A model generated the notes under the pieces. The model saw only the letters and a program-made list of their open reading frames with translations. It searched no databases and was not told the DNA's origin. The translations under genes and the position numbers were made by a program. DNA of 64,000 nt from Sulfurovum sp. GTDB taxonomy: Bacteria; Campylobacterota; Campylobacteria; Campylobacterales; Sulfurovaceae. The stretch is from the NCBI GenBank assembly GCA_021166685.1, contig JAJPEU010000010.1, positions 186,001 to 250,000 of the forward strand. Direction: 5' to 3'. Positions 24,681 to 35,336 of this stretch are shown here, one piece after another (positions within the stretch are counted from its first letter, which is position 1; every line of letters begins with the position of its first letter).

Positions 24681-27101
24681 ATGTCCGGTTACGTCAAATG
24701 GTTTAAAGAGATAGGTATCCAAGACGTGGAGTTGGTGGGGGGCAAAAATGCTTCTCTTGGAGAAATGTACCAAAATCTTAATGCGGTTGGCATACGTATT
24801 CCCAACGGTTTTGCGATTACTGCAGAAGCATACCGCTATATCCTTGATGTCAATGATGCATGGGAAAAACTCCATGAGCAGCTTGATACTATTGATTATG
24901 GCGATGTGGCGCAATTGCAAGAAAGAGGCAGGATTTGTAGGGAAATTGTGCTTGATTGTGTTTTGCCTGATGATCTTGTGGTACAGATCAAAGATGCCTT
25001 TATGCAACTTAAATCAGAATACGATGAGGACGTGACTTTAGCTGTGAGAAGTTCTGCGACAGCAGAAGATTCTCCTGAAGCTTCTTTCGCAGGACAAAAC
25101 GATACTTATCTCAACGTAGGAACGCTTGATGCGCTTTTGGATGCCTACAAGCGATGTTTGGCTTCAAATTTTACAGACAGATCCTTGCACTACAAATACG
25201 ATCATGGATTTGATACATTCAAAGTTTATCTGAGTGTAGTGGTCATGAAAATGGTAAGAAGCGATAGCGCAGTAAGCGGTGTGATGTTCTCGATGGACCC
25301 CGAAACCGGATTTAAAGATGTGGTGTTTATCAATGCAGCTTATGGACTAGGAGAAAATATCGTTCAAGGCAGTATTGACCCGGATAGTTTTTATATTCAT
25401 AAGCCTACATTGGAAAAAGGTTTTCGCACTGTACTTAAGAGAAAAATAGGCAGCAAAGCTTTAAAAATGATATTTGCCCATGAATCCGTCAGTGACGCTG
25501 CCGCGGCAGAATACACGAAAAATATTCCAACACCCCAACAAGATCAGAATCGTTTTTGTCTTAGCGATGATGAGATTGTGACTCTAGGAGAGTATGCGAT
25601 TAAGATAGAAAAGCACTATTCTCAAAAAGCAAATGCGTACAAACCTATGGATATAGAATGGGCAAAAGACGGCATGGACGGACAGCTTTATATTGTGCAG
25701 GCCCGTCCTGAAACGGTTGAGTCTCAAAAAAAAGAGAAAGCTGTTGAGTTTTATCGTCTCAAAAAAACATCAGAAATTCTTGTGAAAGGACATGCGGTAG
25801 GCACCAAGATCGGAAGTGGAAAGGTTTGCAAGATTACCGACACTGCCGCACTTGATCGGTTTAAGCCCGGCGATGTGCTTGTCGCGCAAACCACCAGCCC
25901 CGATTGGGAACCTTTGATGAAAATTGCATCCGCTATCGTTACTGACAGCGGAGGAAGAACCTGTCATGCCGCAATCGTTTCAAGGGAGCTGGGCATTCCT
26001 GCGGTGGTGGGGGCCAAAAATGCAACCAATGTATTGCAGGATGGTCAGGCAGTCACGGTAAGCTGTGCACAAGGCGAGGCGGGGTTGGTTTATGAGGGTA
26101 TGCTTGATTATGAAGTGCAAAAGATAGATTTGACAACGTTGCCGAAAACCAAAACACAAATCATGATGAATCTTGGCAATCCGGATATGTCTTTTTCTCT
26201 TGCTTCGCTTCCTGTGGACGGGATAGGGCTTGCGAGAATGGAGTTTATCATCAATACTTCCATCAAAGCCCATCCGATGGCGCTTAAATATCCCCAGAAA
26301 ACTGACGAAGAAACGCAAAGATTACTTAGGTATCTTGCCGCTCCTTATAAAAATAATGATGATTTTTTCATTAAAACACTCTCTGAAGGAGTAGCTGCCA
26401 TCGCAGCCTCCGTTTATCCCAAGCCATGCGTGGTTCGTATGAGCGATTTTAAGACCAATGAATATGCTTCTTTGCTGGGGGGTTCTTTTTTTGAGTTTGA
26501 AGAAACAAATCCCATGATAGGATTCAGGGGCGCTGCCCGCTATACCCATCCGGCGTACGAGGAAGCCTTTGCTTTGGAGTGTCGCGCCATGAAACGCGTA
26601 AGGGAAGAGATGGGGTTTAATAATGTCATTTTGATGATCCCTTTTTGCAGACGGGTCGATGAGGGAAAAAAAGTACTTAAGGCCATGGAGAAATACGGAC
26701 TCAAAAGAGGAGAAAATGGCCTTAAAGTGTATGTGATGTGCGAAATACCCAACAATGTGATTCAAATCGATGCTTTTAGTGAGTTGTTTGACGGTTTTAG
26801 TGTCGGAAGCAATGATCTTACGCAACTTACGCTGGGAGTTGATCGTGACAGCGAGATCGTAGCTTTTGACTATGATGAGCGCGACGAAGGGGTGATGAAA
26901 ATGATCCAAATGGCTGTGGAGGGAACAAAGAGAAACCATCGTCACAGTGGTATCTGCGGGCAGGGTCCTTCTGATTATCCTGAAATGGCAGAAGCCTTGG
27001 TAAAAATGGGAATAGACTCTATCAGTCTTAATCCGGACAGCGTTTTGCAAACCATTCAGAATGTCAGTGAATTTGAATTGAGACAGAAAAGAAAAAACTA
27101 A
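24681..27101 (+). CDS. ppsA: Phosphoenolpyruvate synthase
   Basis: Makes phosphoenolpyruvate from pyruvate, ATP and water, the entry step of gluconeogenesis. The 806-residue protein has the full three-domain layout: N-terminal ATP-binding domain (ELVGGKNASLGEMYQNL, VRSSATAEDSPEASFAGQ), the phosphohistidine swivel domain (SGGRTCHAAIVSRELG, near residue 435) and the C-terminal PEP-binding barrel (GIGLARMEF, GVDRDSE, CGQGPSDYPEMAE). Length matches E. coli PpsA (792). Start ATG 24681 has AGAAGGATAGGT upstream, and GATACAATAAT near 24607 could be a -10. In an autotroph it feeds carbon from pyruvate into sugars. Confidence 0.96.
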   Translation: MSGYVKWFKEIGIQDVELVGGKNASLGEMYQNLNAVGIRIPNGFAITAEAYRYILDVNDAWEKLHEQLDTIDYGDVAQLQERGRICREIVLDCVLPDDLVVQIKDAFMQLKSEYDEDVTLAVRSSATAEDSPEASFAGQNDTYLNVGTLDALLDAYKRCLASNFTDRSLHYKYDHGFDTFKVYLSVVVMKMVRSDSAVSGVMFSMDPETGFKDVVFINAAYGLGENIVQGSIDPDSFYIHKPTLEKGFRTVLKRKIGSKALKMIFAHESVSDAAAAEYTKNIPTPQQDQNRFCLSDDEIVTLGEYAIKIEKHYSQKANAYKPMDIEWAKDGMDGQLYIVQARPETVESQKKEKAVEFYRLKKTSEILVKGHAVGTKIGSGKVCKITDTAALDRFKPGDVLVAQTTSPDWEPLMKIASAIVTDSGGRTCHAAIVSRELGIPAVVGAKNATNVLQDGQAVTVSCAQGEAGLVYEGMLDYEVQKIDLTTLPKTKTQIMMNLGNPDMSFSLASLPVDGIGLARMEFIINTSIKAHPMALKYPQKTDEETQRLLRYLAAPYKNNDDFFIKTLSEGVAAIAASVYPKPCVVRMSDFKTNEYASLLGGSFFEFEETNPMIGFRGAARYTHPAYEEAFALECRAMKRVREEMGFNNVILMIPFCRRVDEGKKVLKAMEKYGLKRGENGLKVYVMCEIPNNVIQIDAFSELFDGFSVGSNDLTQLTLGVDRDSEIVAFDYDERDEGVMKMIQMAVEGTKRNHRHSGICGQGPSDYPEMAEALVKMGIDSISLNPDSVLQTIQNVSEFELRQKRKN

Positions 27102-27123
27102 ACTCCAGTTTTGGTTGGAGTTT
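27100..27123. terminator. Bidirectional hairpin between ppsA and the convergent small gene
   Basis: AAACTCCA (27100-27107) pairs with TGGAGTTT (27116-27123), loop of 8 nt. A-rich sequence on the left and T-rich sequence on the right allow use in both directions. Confidence 0.7.
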
Positions 27124-27130
27124 AAAAATG

Positions 27131-27391
27131 TTAGAACATTAATTCTTGTTTAAGTTTTTCCTGATTGAGTTTTTTGATTAGTTTTGTAGAGAGTTCGCCG
27201 TATTGTTCTTCGGTGAGATTGAGTTTGGCGGATATCTCCTGTACGGATGTTTCTTTAGCCCAGGCTTTTAAGAGTTTGTATTCTTTTTTTGTAAGTCTTG
27301 CTCTAAGTATGACATCAAGTTCTTCTTGATCCCTCAGTGGTCTTACGAGTATTCTGATATGTTTTTCTATTTCTTTGGTGATGGTTGACAT
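27131..27391 (-). CDS. Small hypothetical protein with HTH-like segment
   Basis: An 86-residue cytoplasmic protein, starting at ATG 27391 with AAAAAAAGGAAAC upstream. The middle reads LTKKEYKLLKAWAKETSVQEISAKLNLTEEQYGELSTKL when followed in two pieces, which has the spacing of a helix-turn-helix of the sigma-70 region 4/LuxR sort. It may be a small DNA-binding protein or an anti-sigma-like factor; neither can be decided. It converges on ppsA. Confidence 0.65.
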   Translation of the reverse strand: MSTITKEIEKHIRILVRPLRDQEELDVILRARLTKKEYKLLKAWAKETSVQEISAKLNLTEEQYGELSTKLIKKLNQEKLKQELMF

Positions 27392-27448
27392 CGGTTTCCT
27401 TTTTTTATAATAATGAATAGATACTAATGGAGCATGTATGCGCTGATG

Positions 27449-28159
27449 CTAACGGCTGCGATAATTGTGGGCATATTCATGGTCTATTACCTTTTGCATC
27501 TCTTCTTGTGCTGTTATAAACCACTCGTCTTTGGCTTCCTTAACATCAATAACGGAAAGAAAGTGAAAGGTAATAGTAGAATTGTGCCCGGTTTTGCTGT
27601 GCTCATCGATGAGATGTTTGCTTCCCGTAATCACTACAGGCTGAACTTTCAGGCCTAATTTTTTGGCAACCATATTGGTTCCTTGCTTGAAGGGGAGCAG
27701 AACTTGTCCTTTTGCTCTGGTACCTTCGGGAAAGATTACGACGGCCCTCTCTTTTGTATCTCTGGATTCTTTGACATCTTTGAGCAGCTTTACTAGCCCG
27801 GCTTTATTTTCTCTATCCAGAGAGATCATGTCGCCAAATTTTAACAAATTGCCAAACCAGGGCATCTCAAATAGTTCTTTTTTTGCCACCCAGCGCAGAT
27901 GATTGGTCTGCAAGGCCTCCATTGCAATAATATCAATGATGCCCTGATGGTTCATGATATACATATCTGCAGCAGTATCCATTTCCCCTTCTTGTTTTAG
28001 CTTTCCGCCCAAAAGGAAGAGAATGACACGGTTGAGTTTGTGCATGATAATACCTTTGTGCTTATTGAAAAACACGATAGAAGGTATCATGAGTACGCCC
28101 ACTACAAATGCAATAACAAGTGCACCCCAAAAAAATCTAATTTTCGCAAAGATCTTCAT
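27449..28159 (-). CDS. plsC: 1-acyl-sn-glycerol-3-phosphate acyltransferase
   Basis: Adds the second acyl chain to lysophosphatidic acid, making phosphatidic acid for membrane lipids. The 236-residue protein has an N-terminal membrane segment (WGALVIAFVVGVLMIPSIVF), the catalytic HX4D box in NHQGIIDIIA at about residue 71, and the substrate motif FPEGTRAKG at about 146. Length is standard. It is the last gene of the ctpA-purC-purS-purQ unit and overlaps the upstream membrane-protein gene by 23 nt. The same order is what I recall from Campylobacter jejuni. Confidence 0.94.
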   Translation of the reverse strand: MKIFAKIRFFWGALVIAFVVGVLMIPSIVFFNKHKGIIMHKLNRVILFLLGGKLKQEGEMDTAADMYIMNHQGIIDIIAMEALQTNHLRWVAKKELFEMPWFGNLLKFGDMISLDRENKAGLVKLLKDVKESRDTKERAVVIFPEGTRAKGQVLLPFKQGTNMVAKKLGLKVQPVVITGSKHLIDEHSKTGHNSTITFHFLSVIDVKEAKDEWFITAQEEMQKVIDHEYAHNYRSR

Positions 28160-29180
28160 TTTTGATCCACCCTATGATTCCTTTTTGGTACTCAATTTTT
28201 TTAAATTCTCCGCGTTCTCCCAGCAGCATCGATTCAAATTCCTTATCGGTTTTGGTGCTGATGGTACTGGTTTGTGTCGGCAGTATATAAAGTGAAGCTC
28301 CTTGTTTTACACATATTTTTTTATGCGGTATATAAAAAGTCAGCAGTGTAATGAGTGAAACAACACCAAATACCAGATAGAAAAAATCTCTTTTGACTAT
28401 AAACATTAAAAGAAAAAAGAGTACCAAAAAGATAAAAACGTATTTTTTGAGCTGTTCAAAACTGTCTTCTTGCGGATTAAGATCTGTTTGGGTGGAGACG
28501 GAAGAATCGGCAAGTTCAACAGGTATCTCAAAAGAGATATACTGTTGCTTGATAGTATTAAAATAGGTAAACGTGAGCATTTTTTGCGAAAGAGGCAAGA
28601 CTATATAAAACTCTGCCTGCACTTTTGCCTGATCGCGATTAAGATCCTCAATGCCGTATTCTATGACATTTTTAATATGCATGTCTTCAAGATTTGCTTC
28701 ATAGGCTTCAATTGAAAGTGTTAGCAAATGATGGGATTCGTCATAGTTTGATACCTGATTATTTTTGATCTTCATATCGGCTGCAATTACACCGGAAAAA
28801 TCTTTTCTTCCTTGAAGTTTGGCTAGCTGGATTGTTTGTCCGGCAAGAGAAGTATCTTGTGCGGCAGAAGAGATAAAGAGTCTTGGAATATGCATATCGG
28901 TTTTTGAAGCTTTAAAGTAAAACGTATAGAAGTTGTCACTCCCGTTTTTAACATTAAGCGGCGTTTTAAAAAGAGGTTGCGTCAAGCTGCTTGAATCAAA
29001 TGTGAACGTAGGAGTCTCTGCATCCTCATTTTTTATAACCATGACAGTAACAGGAAATATCTGGTTTTCATAGACCTTTTTTGGCATATAGCTATATTTA
29101 TATTCACTTTGGGCATTTAGCAAAGAGGTGAAAATTAGAATACAGCTCCATGTTGCCCAAAAAAAACGAAATACAGACAT
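28137..29180 (-). CDS. Exported membrane-anchored protein, C-terminal SH3-like part
   Basis: A 347-residue protein with a signal peptide (cleavage near LLNAQSE), about 220 residues of periplasmic beta-rich sequence (YSYMPKKVYENQIFPVTVMV resembles the start of BatD-type Ig repeats), two transmembrane segments near 245-290 and a short C-terminal tail (CVKQGASLYILPTQTSTI ... GIIGWIKNEDLCEN) that reads like a bacterial SH3 domain. Its ATG overlaps the purQ stop (TGATG), so it is part of the pur operon, although it has no purine role that I can see. Function unknown. Confidence 0.75.
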   Translation of the reverse strand: MSVFRFFWATWSCILIFTSLLNAQSEYKYSYMPKKVYENQIFPVTVMVIKNEDAETPTFTFDSSSLTQPLFKTPLNVKNGSDNFYTFYFKASKTDMHIPRLFISSAAQDTSLAGQTIQLAKLQGRKDFSGVIAADMKIKNNQVSNYDESHHLLTLSIEAYEANLEDMHIKNVIEYGIEDLNRDQAKVQAEFYIVLPLSQKMLTFTYFNTIKQQYISFEIPVELADSSVSTQTDLNPQEDSFEQLKKYVFIFLVLFFLLMFIVKRDFFYLVFGVVSLITLLTFYIPHKKICVKQGASLYILPTQTSTISTKTDKEFESMLLGERGEFKKIEYQKGIIGWIKNEDLCEN

Positions 29181-29851
29181 CAGCTTTCAAATCCTTTTAG
29201 CATCTTGATTCCATCTTCTGAGCCGAGGATAGACTCTAGGGCGCGTTCAGGATGCGGCATGAGACCAAAGACATTTTTAGTCTTGTTGCATATACCTGCA
29301 ATAGAGGATACGGAGCCGTTCACAACAACAGGATTGCCTTTTTTATCACAATAGCGAAGTAAAATTTGTTTATTTTCTTCAAGTTGCTTCAATCCTGCAT
29401 CATCAATATAGTAATTTCCATCAGCGTGAGCGATGGGTATATTGAGTACCTCGCCTTTGTTGCATCTATTTAAAAAAGCATTGTCAGTATTGACGACACA
29501 AAGTTTTTGATACTTTGAGATAAAATGAAGATTATTGTTGCGCTTGAGCGCGCCGGGTAAAAGTCCTGCTTCTGTAAGGATTTGGAAACCATTACAAATA
29601 CCAAGCACTTTTCCTCCCTGATCCGCATAGATTTTCACTGCCTGCATCACGGGTGAAAATCTAGCGATTGAACCTGAGCGAAGATAGTCCCCATAAGAAA
29701 ATCCGCCCGGAACCACAACTAAGTCTATTCCTTCGGGCAACGTTTTTTCTTCGTGCCATACAATTTCGGTGGTATGTCCCAATTTTTCAAATGCATATTT
29801 CGTATCAAATTCGCAGTTTGTTCCAGGAAATCTTAAGATCGCAACTTTCAT
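29180..29851 (-). CDS. purQ: Phosphoribosylformylglycinamidine synthase, glutaminase subunit
   Basis: Class I glutamine amidotransferase subunit that supplies ammonia to PurL in purine synthesis. The 223-residue protein shows PGTNCEFDT at the N-terminus, the oxyanion region PGGFSYGDYLRSG, the nucleophile Cys in LGICNGFQIL (about residue 87) and the His/Glu pair in MPHPERALE near the C-terminus. It starts inside the stop of purS (TAATG). PurQ with a separate PurS means that PurL is of the small type, encoded elsewhere. Confidence 0.96.
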   Translation of the reverse strand: MKVAILRFPGTNCEFDTKYAFEKLGHTTEIVWHEEKTLPEGIDLVVVPGGFSYGDYLRSGSIARFSPVMQAVKIYADQGGKVLGICNGFQILTEAGLLPGALKRNNNLHFISKYQKLCVVNTDNAFLNRCNKGEVLNIPIAHADGNYYIDDAGLKQLEENKQILLRYCDKKGNPVVVNGSVSSIAGICNKTKNVFGLMPHPERALESILGSEDGIKMLKGFES

Positions 29852-30090
29852 TATGCTATCTCTATAGTATAATCTTCAATAACTGTGTTTGCAAGCAGTG
29901 TTTCGCACATTTCTCTGACTTCTGCTTCCGCTTTTGATTTATCCGTTGCGGTAAGCTCAAGTATAATCTGCTTTCCGACCCGCACATCTTTTACATCGTT
30001 AAAACCCAGTGAAGTAAGTGCATGATGCACCGCTTTTCCCTGCGGATCAAGTACGCCTTCTTTTAAAAATACGTTTACGATAGCTTTCAT
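29851..30090 (-). CDS. purS: Phosphoribosylformylglycinamidine synthase subunit PurS
   Basis: A 79-residue subunit that holds PurL and PurQ together and helps ammonia channelling. The sequence has the typical KAIVNVFLKEGVLDPQGKAV start and VRVGKQIILEL middle. Length agrees with the family (about 80). It is coupled to purQ by a 1-nt stop/start overlap. A gap of 94 nt to purC contains nothing notable. Confidence 0.95.
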   Translation of the reverse strand: MKAIVNVFLKEGVLDPQGKAVHHALTSLGFNDVKDVRVGKQIILELTATDKSKAEAEVREMCETLLANTVIEDYTIEIA

Positions 30091-30184
30091 TTTCTCTCCC
30101 TGCTTTTCTAGTTTAATGTCTTGCTAATTTTACCAAATTTACAACTTGCATATTTGAGTCGGCCAATTTTTTGGCTTCCAATGG

Positions 30185-30913
30185 CTACTTGACCCCAAGT
30201 ATTCTATTGAGCACTTCTTCGTAGGCAACTTTTAATCCTCCTAGGCCTTCTCTGAATCTATCCTTATCCATTTTTTCACCGCTGGTGCTATCCCAGAGTC
30301 TAAAGTTATCCGGACTTAACTCATCGATCAGAATGATGTTGCCGTTAATGTCTCGGCCAAACTCCAGCTTGAAGTCCACCAAAGTAAGATTGCGCTGCGC
30401 ATAAAATGCCTTAAGAAGTTCATTGATTCTTCTTGCTGTATAGCGGATGTATTCAAGTTCGGAAGTGTCTTTGACCAATTCAAGAATAAGACAGTGCTGG
30501 TCATTTAGTTTTGGATCTCCAAGCGCATCATTTTTATAATCAAATTCCACCAGAGTGAAAGGAAGTACTTTTCCGTCTTGAATGCCTAAATTTCTACTTA
30601 AGCTGCCTGTTGCAATGTTTCTTACAATTACTTCTATTAAAATAACATCTGCTTTTTTGTGAAGCATATGGTTGTCGTCAATCATCTCAATAAAATGGGT
30701 AGAAATACCTTTGTTGTTAAGATATTTGAAAAGCTCTGTTGAAATTTTATTATTAAGAGCGCCTTTGCCTTCTTCTGTAGCTTTTTTCTTTCCGTTAAAT
30801 GCCGTCAGGTCATCTTTAAACTCCGAGATATAAAGTGCTACATCGTCGGTCGACCATATTTTTTTGGCTTTGCCTTCATAGACAAGTGTTTTTTTTATCG
30901 CTTTGTTTGCCAT
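30185..30913 (-). CDS. purC: SAICAR synthase
   Basis: Phosphoribosylaminoimidazole-succinocarboxamide synthase, which joins aspartate to CAIR in purine synthesis. The 242-residue protein has the family start ([15 protein letters not shown]), the conserved [18 protein letters not shown], and the C-terminal [13 protein letters not shown]. Its ATG overlaps the ctpA stop (TAATG), so purine and protease genes are translated together here. Length is standard for the bacterial monofunctional enzyme. Confidence 0.96.
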   Translation of the reverse strand: MANKAIKKTLVYEGKAKKIWSTDDVALYISEFKDDLTAFNGKKKATEEGKGALNNKISTELFKYLNNKGISTHFIEMIDDNHMLHKKADVILIEVIVRNIATGSLSRNLGIQDGKVLPFTLVEFDYKNDALGDPKLNDQHCLILELVKDTSELEYIRYTARRINELLKAFYAQRNLTLVDFKLEFGRDINGNIILIDELSPDNFRLWDSTSGEKMDKDRFREGLGGLKVAYEEVLNRILGVK

Positions 30914-32268
30914 TACTTTTTCCCTTTGTTTGTAATAATAAGTGCCTTAAGAATATCTATACTGCTTTTAAGCTGAGCGTCATTATAAACTTGCTCTTCA
31001 GTAATGATTGTTTCATCTATTTTGGTTGCATTGTCTTCGCCTATAGTGGCATTTGCATCGTTTTCAATTTTTTTTGTTGTTTCTATTTTTTCAAGTTCGC
31101 TGCTTAGGTGCTTGCTAAGATCTTTTTCTTTAAGTAAAACAGGATCATCATTTTGTTCTATTTTTCCAAAATGAACAATGATATCGGGCGTAACGCCTTC
31201 AGCCTGGATCGTACGCCCGCTTGGCAAATAATATCTTGCTACGGTCAGTTTTAATGCTTCTTCTTTGCCGATAGGCATGACTACCTGAACCGAACCTTTG
31301 CCAAAAGTTTTTTCTCCTACCGTGACGGAGCGGTTGAAATCCTGAAGTGCGCCGCTGACGATCTCGCTCGCACTTGCACTGCCGCCGTTTACAATGACCA
31401 CAATAGGTGTTGTTGTATCGGTATTTTCTTTGTGGGCTTCAAAAGTGATATTTTCTTCTTTGGTTTTGCCTTTTTGGGAAACGATAACGCCTTGGTCAAT
31501 AAACAAATCAACCAGTCCGACCGCTTGGTCAAGCAAGCCGCCCGGGTTGTTTCTTAGATCAAGGATAATTCCTTTGGTTTTAGAATGCTTTTTAAGGGCT
31601 TTTTGGACATCTTCAACCACTTTTTGATCAAAAGAAGTGATACCCAGATAGAGAATTTGCTCATCAGTTTGAATCGTTTTTGCGTATACTGATTGTATCT
31701 TGATGATATCCCTGGTGATTTTTATAATGAGCGGTTTAGGTTCGTTTTTTCGGATAAGCGTTAAAACAATATCCGTTTTTGGTTTGCCCCTCATAAGCTT
31801 AACAGCATCGTCAATGTTCATGCCTATCGTTGCTTTGTCATCAATCTTGAGAATGATATCTCCGGCTTTAACCCCTGCAGTAAAAGCAGGTGTGCCATCA
31901 AGCGGTGCAATTACGGTCAGTGCGCCATCTTTCATTCCTACCGAGATGCCCAGTCCCCCAAATTCTCCTTTGGTTTGGACAGTCAAATCTTTATAATCTT
32001 TTGCATCCATATAGGTTGAGTGGGCATCCAGGTTGGTCATGAGTCCTTTGAGCGCTTTGTCTACCAGGGCAGAAGTGTTCACATCGTCGACATATTGATT
32101 TTCGATTATGTTTAGTATTTGTGTGAATTTAATATAGGCTTCGAGTTTTTCTTTGGCGGTGGATTTTTGAGCAGTGCTCTTTGCTTCTGCAAAACTGCCA
32201 AAAAGGTAAGCAGTAACTATAGTGGAAAATAATCCTAACGCAATCACTCTTTTGCTTTTTTTAATCAT
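30913..32268 (-). CDS. ctpA: S41 C-terminal processing peptidase
   Basis: A periplasmic serine protease of 451 residues. Order: signal or anchor segment ([19 protein letters not shown]), a helical part, a PDZ domain at about 95-180 ([12 protein letters not shown] ... [13 protein letters not shown]), then the S41 domain with the nucleophile Ser in [15 protein letters not shown] and the Lys of the dyad in [11 protein letters not shown]. After the catalytic domain there is an acidic tail of about 60 residues. It heads the ctpA-purC-purS-purQ-plsC unit and diverges from clpB. The 238-bp region between them carries the clpB promoter and a TGTATC-N6-GATACA palindrome at 32386-32403. Confidence 0.94.
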   Translation of the reverse strand: MIKKSKRVIALGLFSTIVTAYLFGSFAEAKSTAQKSTAKEKLEAYIKFTQILNIIENQYVDDVNTSALVDKALKGLMTNLDAHSTYMDAKDYKDLTVQTKGEFGGLGISVGMKDGALTVIAPLDGTPAFTAGVKAGDIILKIDDKATIGMNIDDAVKLMRGKPKTDIVLTLIRKNEPKPLIIKITRDIIKIQSVYAKTIQTDEQILYLGITSFDQKVVEDVQKALKKHSKTKGIILDLRNNPGGLLDQAVGLVDLFIDQGVIVSQKGKTKEENITFEAHKENTDTTTPIVVIVNGGSASASEIVSGALQDFNRSVTVGEKTFGKGSVQVVMPIGKEEALKLTVARYYLPSGRTIQAEGVTPDIIVHFGKIEQNDDPVLLKEKDLSKHLSSELEKIETTKKIENDANATIGEDNATKIDETIITEEQVYNDAQLKSSIDILKALIITNKGKK

Positions 32269-32436
32269 TTATACTCTTTTATTGTGTATTAAGCGTATTT
32301 GTTCATACTTTTTAAGATATGGTATACAGATTCATAATTTTATTTAAAAATATCTAAGAGTAGGCTTTTGAATCAAGGAATGATTTGTATCGTTTTTGAT
32401 ACATAAAAATATCATTTAACAAAAATACGAAAGAAA

Positions 32437-32466
32437 CTTGACACACATTGACTAAAGATGTATAAT
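32437..32466 (+). promoter_or_regulatory. clpB promoter with HspR-type (HAIR) operator
   Basis: TTGACA (32438-32443), a 17-bp spacer and TATAAT (32461-32466) make a consensus promoter. CTTGACA-N7-ACTAAAG (32437-32457) matches the HAIR element CTTGAGT-N7-ACTCAAG with correct spacing (5 of 7 and 6 of 7). HspR represses heat-shock genes, including clpB in Campylobacterota as far as I recall, so heat would relieve repression. Confidence 0.6.
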
Positions 32467-32506
32467 TTACTAAAATTACATCATTACAAGTACAAGAAGG
32501 AAAAAT

Positions 32507-35083
32507 ATGAAAAATATATTAGAAAAACTTACCCATCAAATGACAAGCGCTATTGAATCAGCTTTGTCGCTTGCGCTGCATAATAAAAATCCTGAGGTGG
32601 AACCCATACATCTTATTTGGGCACAGTTGACCAACAGCGGTTCTGTGTTGCACCAGACACTCAATAAAATGAATGCGGACAAAGCAGCCATAGAGCTTGA
32701 AGCCAAAAGTATCGCCAATAAGTTGCCTAGCGTATCGACTGTCACTAAAGAAAATATTAAACTCTCTCAAAATCTTGTACGGTCTCTGCAGGCTGCAGAG
32801 GGTGTGATGACGGCCAACGGAGATCACTATCTTGCAGTAGACTCATGGCTGATCGCCAATACGCAAGAGAGCTTTATCAAAGATGTTCTTGGAAAGTATA
32901 TAGATATATCGGAGTTTAAAAAGACCCTTGAATCGATCCGGGGAGGCAAGCAAATAGATTCTCAAAGTGCAGATGAAACACTTGAAGCGCTGGCCCAATA
33001 CGGTATCGACCTCAATCAGAAAGCAAGAGAAGGTTCGCTTGATCCTGTCATCGGAAGAGATGAAGAGATTCAGCGTGCGATGCAGATTTTGATCCGTAAA
33101 ACTAAGAACAATCCTATCCTTATAGGTGAGCCCGGAACAGGCAAGACAGCCATCGTTGAAGGATTGGCACAGCGTATCGTAAACAAAGAGGTACCGCTAA
33201 GTTTGCAGAATATGCGGGTAATTTCACTGGACATGAGCCGATTGATTGCGGGGGCAAAGTACCGAGGAGAATTTGAGGACAGACTTAAGGCGGTGGTTGA
33301 TGAAGTGAAAAAAGCAGCCAATGTTATCCTCTTTATCGATGAGATCCATACGATTGTAGGCGCCGGAGCGAGCGAGGGAAGTATGGACGCGGCAAACATT
33401 CTTAAGCCCGCCCTTGCGCGCGGTGAGCTCCATACGATCGGAGCTACCACCCTCAAAGAGTATCGCAAATATTTTGAAAAAGATGCAGCGCTTCAAAGAC
33501 GTTTTCAGCCAATTAAGGTAGACGAGCCAAGCATCAACGAGGCATTGCAAATTCTAAGAGGCATCAAAGAGAGACTTGAGACGCACCATAACGTTATTAT
33601 TACGGACGGTGCACTCGTGGCAGCAGCAAAACTTTCAGACCGTTATATCACGGATAGATTTTTGCCGGATAAAGCGATAGATCTTATCGATGAGGCAGCC
33701 GCTGAACTTAAAATGCAAATCGAAAGCGAACCTACCGATCTGGCGAAAGCAAAACGCGAAATTTCGACACTTCAAGTCGAAAAAGAGGCGCTTAAGATGG
33801 AGAAAAGCGAGAAAAATACGGTCCGTCTTGGCGAGATAGAAAAAGAATTGGCCGACCTTGAAGAGAAAAAAAGATCATTGCAAAGCCAATTTGAAAATGA
33901 AAAATCGGTGTTCAGCCAAATTGCGGAAGTCAAGTCAAGTATCGAATCATTAAAAATGCAAGCGGAGCAGGTGAAGCGTGACGGTGATTTCAATAAGGCT
34001 GCCGAGATTGAATACGGACAGATCCCGGCGAAAAACGGAGAACTTAAGGCGCTTGAGGTTAAATGGCAGCAAATGATGAGCGAGGGGACGCTGCTTAAAA
34101 ATTCAGTCGACGAAGAGATGATTGCCAGCATCATCAGCCGGTGGACGGGTATTCCGGTAACCAAAATGCTTCAAAGCGAAAAAGAGAAAATTTTGCACAT
34201 AGAAAATGTATTGCAAGAAGAAGTAGTAGGCCAAGAAGAAGCGCTAAAAGCGGTTGCAAGAGCCATTAAGCGCAATAAGGCGGGACTAAGCGACACCAAT
34301 CGTCCTATCGGCAGTTTCATGTTTCTTGGACCAACAGGCGTAGGTAAAACACAAGTGGCAAAAACGTTGGCAAAATTTTTGTTTGATACTGAAAAATCAC
34401 TGATTCGTATTGATATGAGTGAGTATATGGAAAAACATGCAGCCAGCCGTTTGGTCGGTGCGCCTCCGGGATATGTCGGATACGAAGAGGGCGGCCAGCT
34501 CACGGAAGCAGTCAGAAGAAAACCGTACAGCGTTGTGCTTTTTGATGAGATTGAAAAGGCGCATCCTGATGTGTTTAATACGTTGTTGCAGGTGCTTGAT
34601 GACGGACGTTTGACTGATAATAAAGGGGTCACGGTGGATTTTAAAAACACTATTATCATCATGACTTCCAATATCGCCTCAAGCAAGATTATGGAGTTTG
34701 ACAATCCTGAAGAGAGAAGAAAAGCAGTAAATAATGAGTTGAAGCTTCATTTTAAACCTGAATTTCTTAACCGGTTGGATGATATCGTGATTTTTAATCC
34801 GCTCAATAAAGAGGCAATTACCAGCATTGTGGACATCCTTTTCAAGGGCATCCAGAAAAAATTGCAGGAGAGAAATATTCATGTTGTGCTTAAACCCGCT
34901 GCAAAAGCATATATTGCCGAGGCAGGATTTGATCCTGTATATGGGGCTAGACCACTCAAAAGAGCTCTCTATGAAGTTGTGGAAGACACGCTTGCCGAAC
35001 TTATTTTGGCAGACAAGGTTGCTGAGGGCTCAAACATCATTTTTGATGTAGAAGAGGGTGAAGTCGTCACACGACTCGAATAA
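32507..35083 (+). CDS. clpB: ClpB disaggregase
   Basis: Hexameric AAA+ chaperone that pulls proteins from aggregates with DnaK. The 858-residue protein has the N-terminal domain ([17 protein letters not shown]), the first ATPase domain with Walker A GEPGTGKT (about 203-211) and [12 protein letters not shown], a coiled-coil middle domain at about 400-530 ([16 protein letters not shown]), then the second ATPase with GPTGVGKT and [13 protein letters not shown], and the C-terminal small domain. Length is standard (about 857). It stands alone, with a heat-shock-type promoter upstream and a terminator at 35097. Confidence 0.97.
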   Translation: MKNILEKLTHQMTSAIESALSLALHNKNPEVEPIHLIWAQLTNSGSVLHQTLNKMNADKAAIELEAKSIANKLPSVSTVTKENIKLSQNLVRSLQAAEGVMTANGDHYLAVDSWLIANTQESFIKDVLGKYIDISEFKKTLESIRGGKQIDSQSADETLEALAQYGIDLNQKAREGSLDPVIGRDEEIQRAMQILIRKTKNNPILIGEPGTGKTAIVEGLAQRIVNKEVPLSLQNMRVISLDMSRLIAGAKYRGEFEDRLKAVVDEVKKAANVILFIDEIHTIVGAGASEGSMDAANILKPALARGELHTIGATTLKEYRKYFEKDAALQRRFQPIKVDEPSINEALQILRGIKERLETHHNVIITDGALVAAAKLSDRYITDRFLPDKAIDLIDEAAAELKMQIESEPTDLAKAKREISTLQVEKEALKMEKSEKNTVRLGEIEKELADLEEKKRSLQSQFENEKSVFSQIAEVKSSIESLKMQAEQVKRDGDFNKAAEIEYGQIPAKNGELKALEVKWQQMMSEGTLLKNSVDEEMIASIISRWTGIPVTKMLQSEKEKILHIENVLQEEVVGQEEALKAVARAIKRNKAGLSDTNRPIGSFMFLGPTGVGKTQVAKTLAKFLFDTEKSLIRIDMSEYMEKHAASRLVGAPPGYVGYEEGGQLTEAVRRKPYSVVLFDEIEKAHPDVFNTLLQVLDDGRLTDNKGVTVDFKNTIIIMTSNIASSKIMEFDNPEERRKAVNNELKLHFKPEFLNRLDDIVIFNPLNKEAITSIVDILFKGIQKKLQERNIHVVLKPAAKAYIAEAGFDPVYGARPLKRALYEVVEDTLAELILADKVAEGSNIIFDVEEGEVVTRLE

Positions 35084-35096
35084 TTCTATCCTATCG

Positions 35097-35143
35097 CTCC
35101 TGGGTGTCGAGGCCCGGGAGTGTACACTTCTTTCATTTTTTTG
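35097..35143 (+). terminator. Rho-independent terminator of clpB
   Basis: CTCCTGGG (35097-35104) pairs with CCCGGGAG (35113-35120) with one G-U pair, then a T-rich tail ending TTTTTTTG. The remaining bases to 35336 are AT-rich without a gene. Confidence 0.8.
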
Positions 35144-35336
35144 TAAATTTATCTTTTTTGGTCATATAATATAAATATTTTGTTTTTGTCTTTTGTTTTT
35201 TGGCGGGTTTTTGGATTGAGCGTGTAAAGTAAATTTTTTAAAGCATTGGAATGGATATATGGTGCTAAAATAAGAAAAATAATTGGATATCAAAAAAATA
35301 TCTTCATAAACGATAAAAACTTTAAAAGGATAAAAG

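Noticed and set aside
26322-27050. Long open reading frame on the minus strand within ppsA
   Set aside because: It is antisense to strongly conserved ppsA sequence, has no ribosome site and encodes no recognisable motif.
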